From Planctomycetota bacterium (GTDB lineage Bacteria > Planctomycetota > Planctomycetia > Pirellulales > Thermoguttaceae), in contig JANXQG010000252.1 in assembly GCA_025356915.1 (NCBI GenBank), forward strand, positions 1 through 6,661: a DNA stretch of 6,661 nucleotides. The letters run 5' to 3'. Shown one piece after another: positions 4,916 to 6,661 of this stretch (its first letter is position 1; each line of letters opens with the position of its first letter). The translations under genes were made by a program, and so were the position numbers. The notes below the pieces were generated by a model that was not told where the DNA came from, made no database searches, and saw only the letters and a list, made by a program, of their open reading frames with translations.

Positions 4916-6661
4916 TTATGGGTTGCCTCCTTCTGTTTCTTCGTCAGCGATTGCCGTGGCGAAGCGATCGTCCTGGCAAATGGCCGCAAACTCCTCGGAA
5001 AAAACAGGCGGCGGATTGGTGGGAGGCCAGAACTCCTCGGCCCTCACCCGGCGAATGACATCCGTCGCCGTCTGGTCGGCGTCGTCAAAATCTGCCTGCG
5101 TCCATCCGGCCGCCAAGTGCCCTACGGCACTGATGTCCTTGGGAAGGTTGATGTAGGCCAACTCCACGGGGCCTTCGATCCCGATGCCCGCGACCAGGTG
5201 ACGGTATAAGGGGAGTTGCAAATCGATCCACTCGCCGCTCTTTTTGCGGTGCGCCTTTTCCGGCGACTTCGCCCCGTCGGAGGTCTTGTAGTCAAAGATC
5301 ATGCGTTTGCCGGTACTCTCCTGTACGTCGATCCGGTCGATCCGGCCGCGGAGGAACATCGGTTGGCCGTCGACGTCAAGGGACGCCTTGCCTTCCGTCG
5401 GGCTGACCTCAACATGTTCGATTCGCCAGCCCTGGGCTGCCCAAGCGGCCTGCCACTGGGCCAGGGCAGCAAGCCGCCGCCGAAGCTGCTCGACTTGCAC
5501 GAGAATCGACGGCATGGGCGACTTGCCGAAGTGCGAGCGCACGACCGCAGCCAGTTGTGCTTCGAGATACTTGCCAATAACGTCCGCCTTGCCCGCGGCA
5601 ACCTCCGGATCCTTTCCCAGAGTATGCAGCACCTCATGGGCGAGCGAGCCGAAGGCTGCCCCATCCAACTCTTGGGCCGAGTCGTCCAGGCTCTCTAACT
5701 TTAGTACGTGCCGCAGGTAATATCGATACGGGCAGCCGAGGTAATCCTTGAATTCCGTAACTCGCATCGACGCGATCGGCGCGGCCAGCCGTTTTGGCCG
5801 AGGTACTTCCAGTCGAGACTGCTCCTGCCCGGCTTGCAGCTTGCCCAGAATGATTGCACCTGCCAACGAGGCTGGCTCAGCGGAGAAGAAAGCCATCACC
5901 CGCTTGGCCATCGTGGGATCGTCGCAAGTGAACAGCAGCCGGCTTGGTAGCAAAGGGTCGCCGTCCGCACTTCGCCGCCCGGCAATCAGGCGGAGATACT
6001 CCTTCGATGCCGCGAGGACCGACAGCGTGTAGGCATCGCGGGCGTAACGGCGGTCGTTGTCTTCAATATCCAGCTCGCGACGAAGCTGGTTCGGCAAGAA
6101 CAGATCCGAATTGAGTGAGGCCGGCACGTTTCCTTCGTTGAAACCGGTGACGACCAAGGCAGGTGCGTCATCCAAGGCCAACTCCAGCCAGCCCAGAATC
6201 TCGATGGCGCCATGGTCCGGCGGCGGTGGGATCGTCTCCCCGTCGACTTGCCGGAGCACCAACCGCATGACCTCGGTGCTCTGGAGCGACGGCATCAACT
6301 CGGCAGGGACTTGCCGATACTCATCGAGCACCTCGCGGATCTTGTTGCAGGAGGCGAGGACCGTGCGGTCAGGCTCGATGTCGGTGTTCAGCGGTGCGTG
6401 GCCAAAGACTTTGACGACGAGTTCGAGGATGGGCTGGGTCCACTCGGCTAGCAGGCGAGGCTTGTCGCGCAGTTCGCGGCATAGACTTTCGATTGCCTGG
6501 TAGGCTGTATATCGAACCGGAAGAGCCGAAAAGCCATCCAGCGTGTGGGGTAAATGTTCGGCGCGGTAGCGGTCGATCTCGCTTAGCCAGTCCCCTGTAA
6601 TTCCCTGGGCAGCAAGCCAGTCGTTGACCCAAGGATGCCGCAGCAGGGCGGCAAAGGCCGA
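4916..6661 (-). CDS. AddB/RecB-like helicase-exonuclease with PD-(D/E)XK nuclease domain, partial (5' end beyond window)
   Basis: The frame is open from the right edge to a TAA at 4918-4916, giving the last 581 residues of what is probably a protein of about 1,000 residues. Residues 1-160 of the fragment are helical (SAFAALLRHPW...). Residues 140-245 look like the last helicase-like region of AddB proteins, with VTGFNEGNVP (172-180) and RRYARDAYTLSVLAAS. The C-terminal nuclease has the RecB-family motif set: C310-P-Y-R-Y-Y at its start, GxxxH (G338 to H342), GRIDRID (D442), the catalytic FDYKT (D457 and K459), and QLPLY (Q482, Y486). AddAB and RecBCD enzymes process double-strand breaks for recombination and degrade linear DNA. 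In Bacillus AddB, one Cys before the nuclease core and three near the C-terminus hold a 4Fe-4S cluster. Here C310 is present, but only C562 occurs after the core, so the cluster is probably absent. The GTG at 6331 is internal, not the start. The AddA partner is not in the window. Confidence 0.88.
   Translation of the reverse strand, partial: SAFAALLRHPWVNDWLAAQGITGDWLSEIDRYRAEHLPHTLDGFSALPVRYTAYQAIESLCRELRDKPRLLAEWTQPILELVVKVFGHAPLNTDIEPDRTVLASCNKIREVLDEYRQVPAELMPSLQSTEVMRLVLRQVDGETIPPPPDHGAIEILGWLELALDDAPALVVTGFNEGNVPASLNSDLFLPNQLRRELDIEDNDRRYARDAYTLSVLAASKEYLRLIAGRRSADGDPLLPSRLLFTCDDPTMAKRVMAFFSAEPASLAGAIILGKLQAGQEQSRLEVPRPKRLAAPIASMRVTEFKDYLGCPYRYYLRHVLKLESLDDSAQELDGAAFGSLAHEVLHTLGKDPEVAAGKADVIGKYLEAQLAAVVRSHFGKSPMPSILVQVEQLRRRLAALAQWQAAWAAQGWRIEHVEVSPTEGKASLDVDGQPMFLRGRIDRIDVQESTGKRMIFDYKTSDGAKSPEKAHRKKSGEWIDLQLPLYRHLVAGIGIEGPVELAYINLPKDISAVGHLAAGWTQADFDDADQTATDVIRRVRAEEFWPPTNPPPVFSEEFAAICQDDRFATAIADEETEGGNP

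Noticed and set aside
4916..6331. Treating the AddB-like protein as a complete 471-residue protein starting at GTG 6331
   Set aside because: The same frame stays open with coding-like sequence to the right edge (110 more codons), and the codon at 6331 lies inside a continuous helix-rich region with no ribosome-binding site.

Overview
The window is bacterial chromosomal DNA of moderately high GC. It most resembles the phylum Planctomycetota (Pirellulales-like). This is an inference from protein style: a Pro-rich SIMPL-type exported protein, a short exported VWA protein, an N-terminus on the formyltransferase that I associate with planctomycetes, and toxin-antitoxin families common there. No rRNA or tRNA gene is present to confirm it.

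Layout. (1) 1-1476, minus strand: two exported proteins, a small VWA-domain protein (793-1476) followed by the N-terminal part of a SIMPL/DUF541-like protein with a long proline-rich tail (1-699, running off the left edge). (2) 1644-3329, plus strand: the housekeeping pair def (peptide deformylase, TTG start) and fmt (methionyl-tRNA formyltransferase). These put the formyl group on initiator Met-tRNA and later remove it from nascent proteins. The 114-bp gap between them is filled by two families of 7-bp tandem repeats. The second reads on the minus strand as a G-quadruplex-type sequence and stands where a fmt ribosome-binding site should be. (3) 3356-4868: an accessory island of small genes. 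A complete HigB/HigA-type toxin-antitoxin pair on the minus strand has a strong promoter and a 3x7-bp candidate operator. Next comes a plus-strand fragment of an unidentified gene with a winged-helix-like segment. Last, on the minus strand, is a CopG/ribbon-helix-helix antitoxin whose BrnT-like toxin has been reduced to about its first 17 codons. The island is bracketed by two copies of a 31-bp imperfect direct repeat (3325-3355 and 4869-4899). (4) 4916-6661, minus strand: the C-terminal 581 residues of an AddB/RecB-like helicase-nuclease with a complete PD-(D/E)XK nuclease motif set, running off the right edge.

The most notable feature is the repeat-bracketed toxin-antitoxin island between fmt and the recombination nuclease gene, with one intact module and one module that has lost its toxin but kept promoter, ribosome-binding site and antitoxin. 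I see no clear evidence for a wholly new multi-gene system. The best candidates for undescribed biology are the unidentified gene fragment at 4003-4330, the orphaned antitoxin, and the heptamer repeat leader of fmt.
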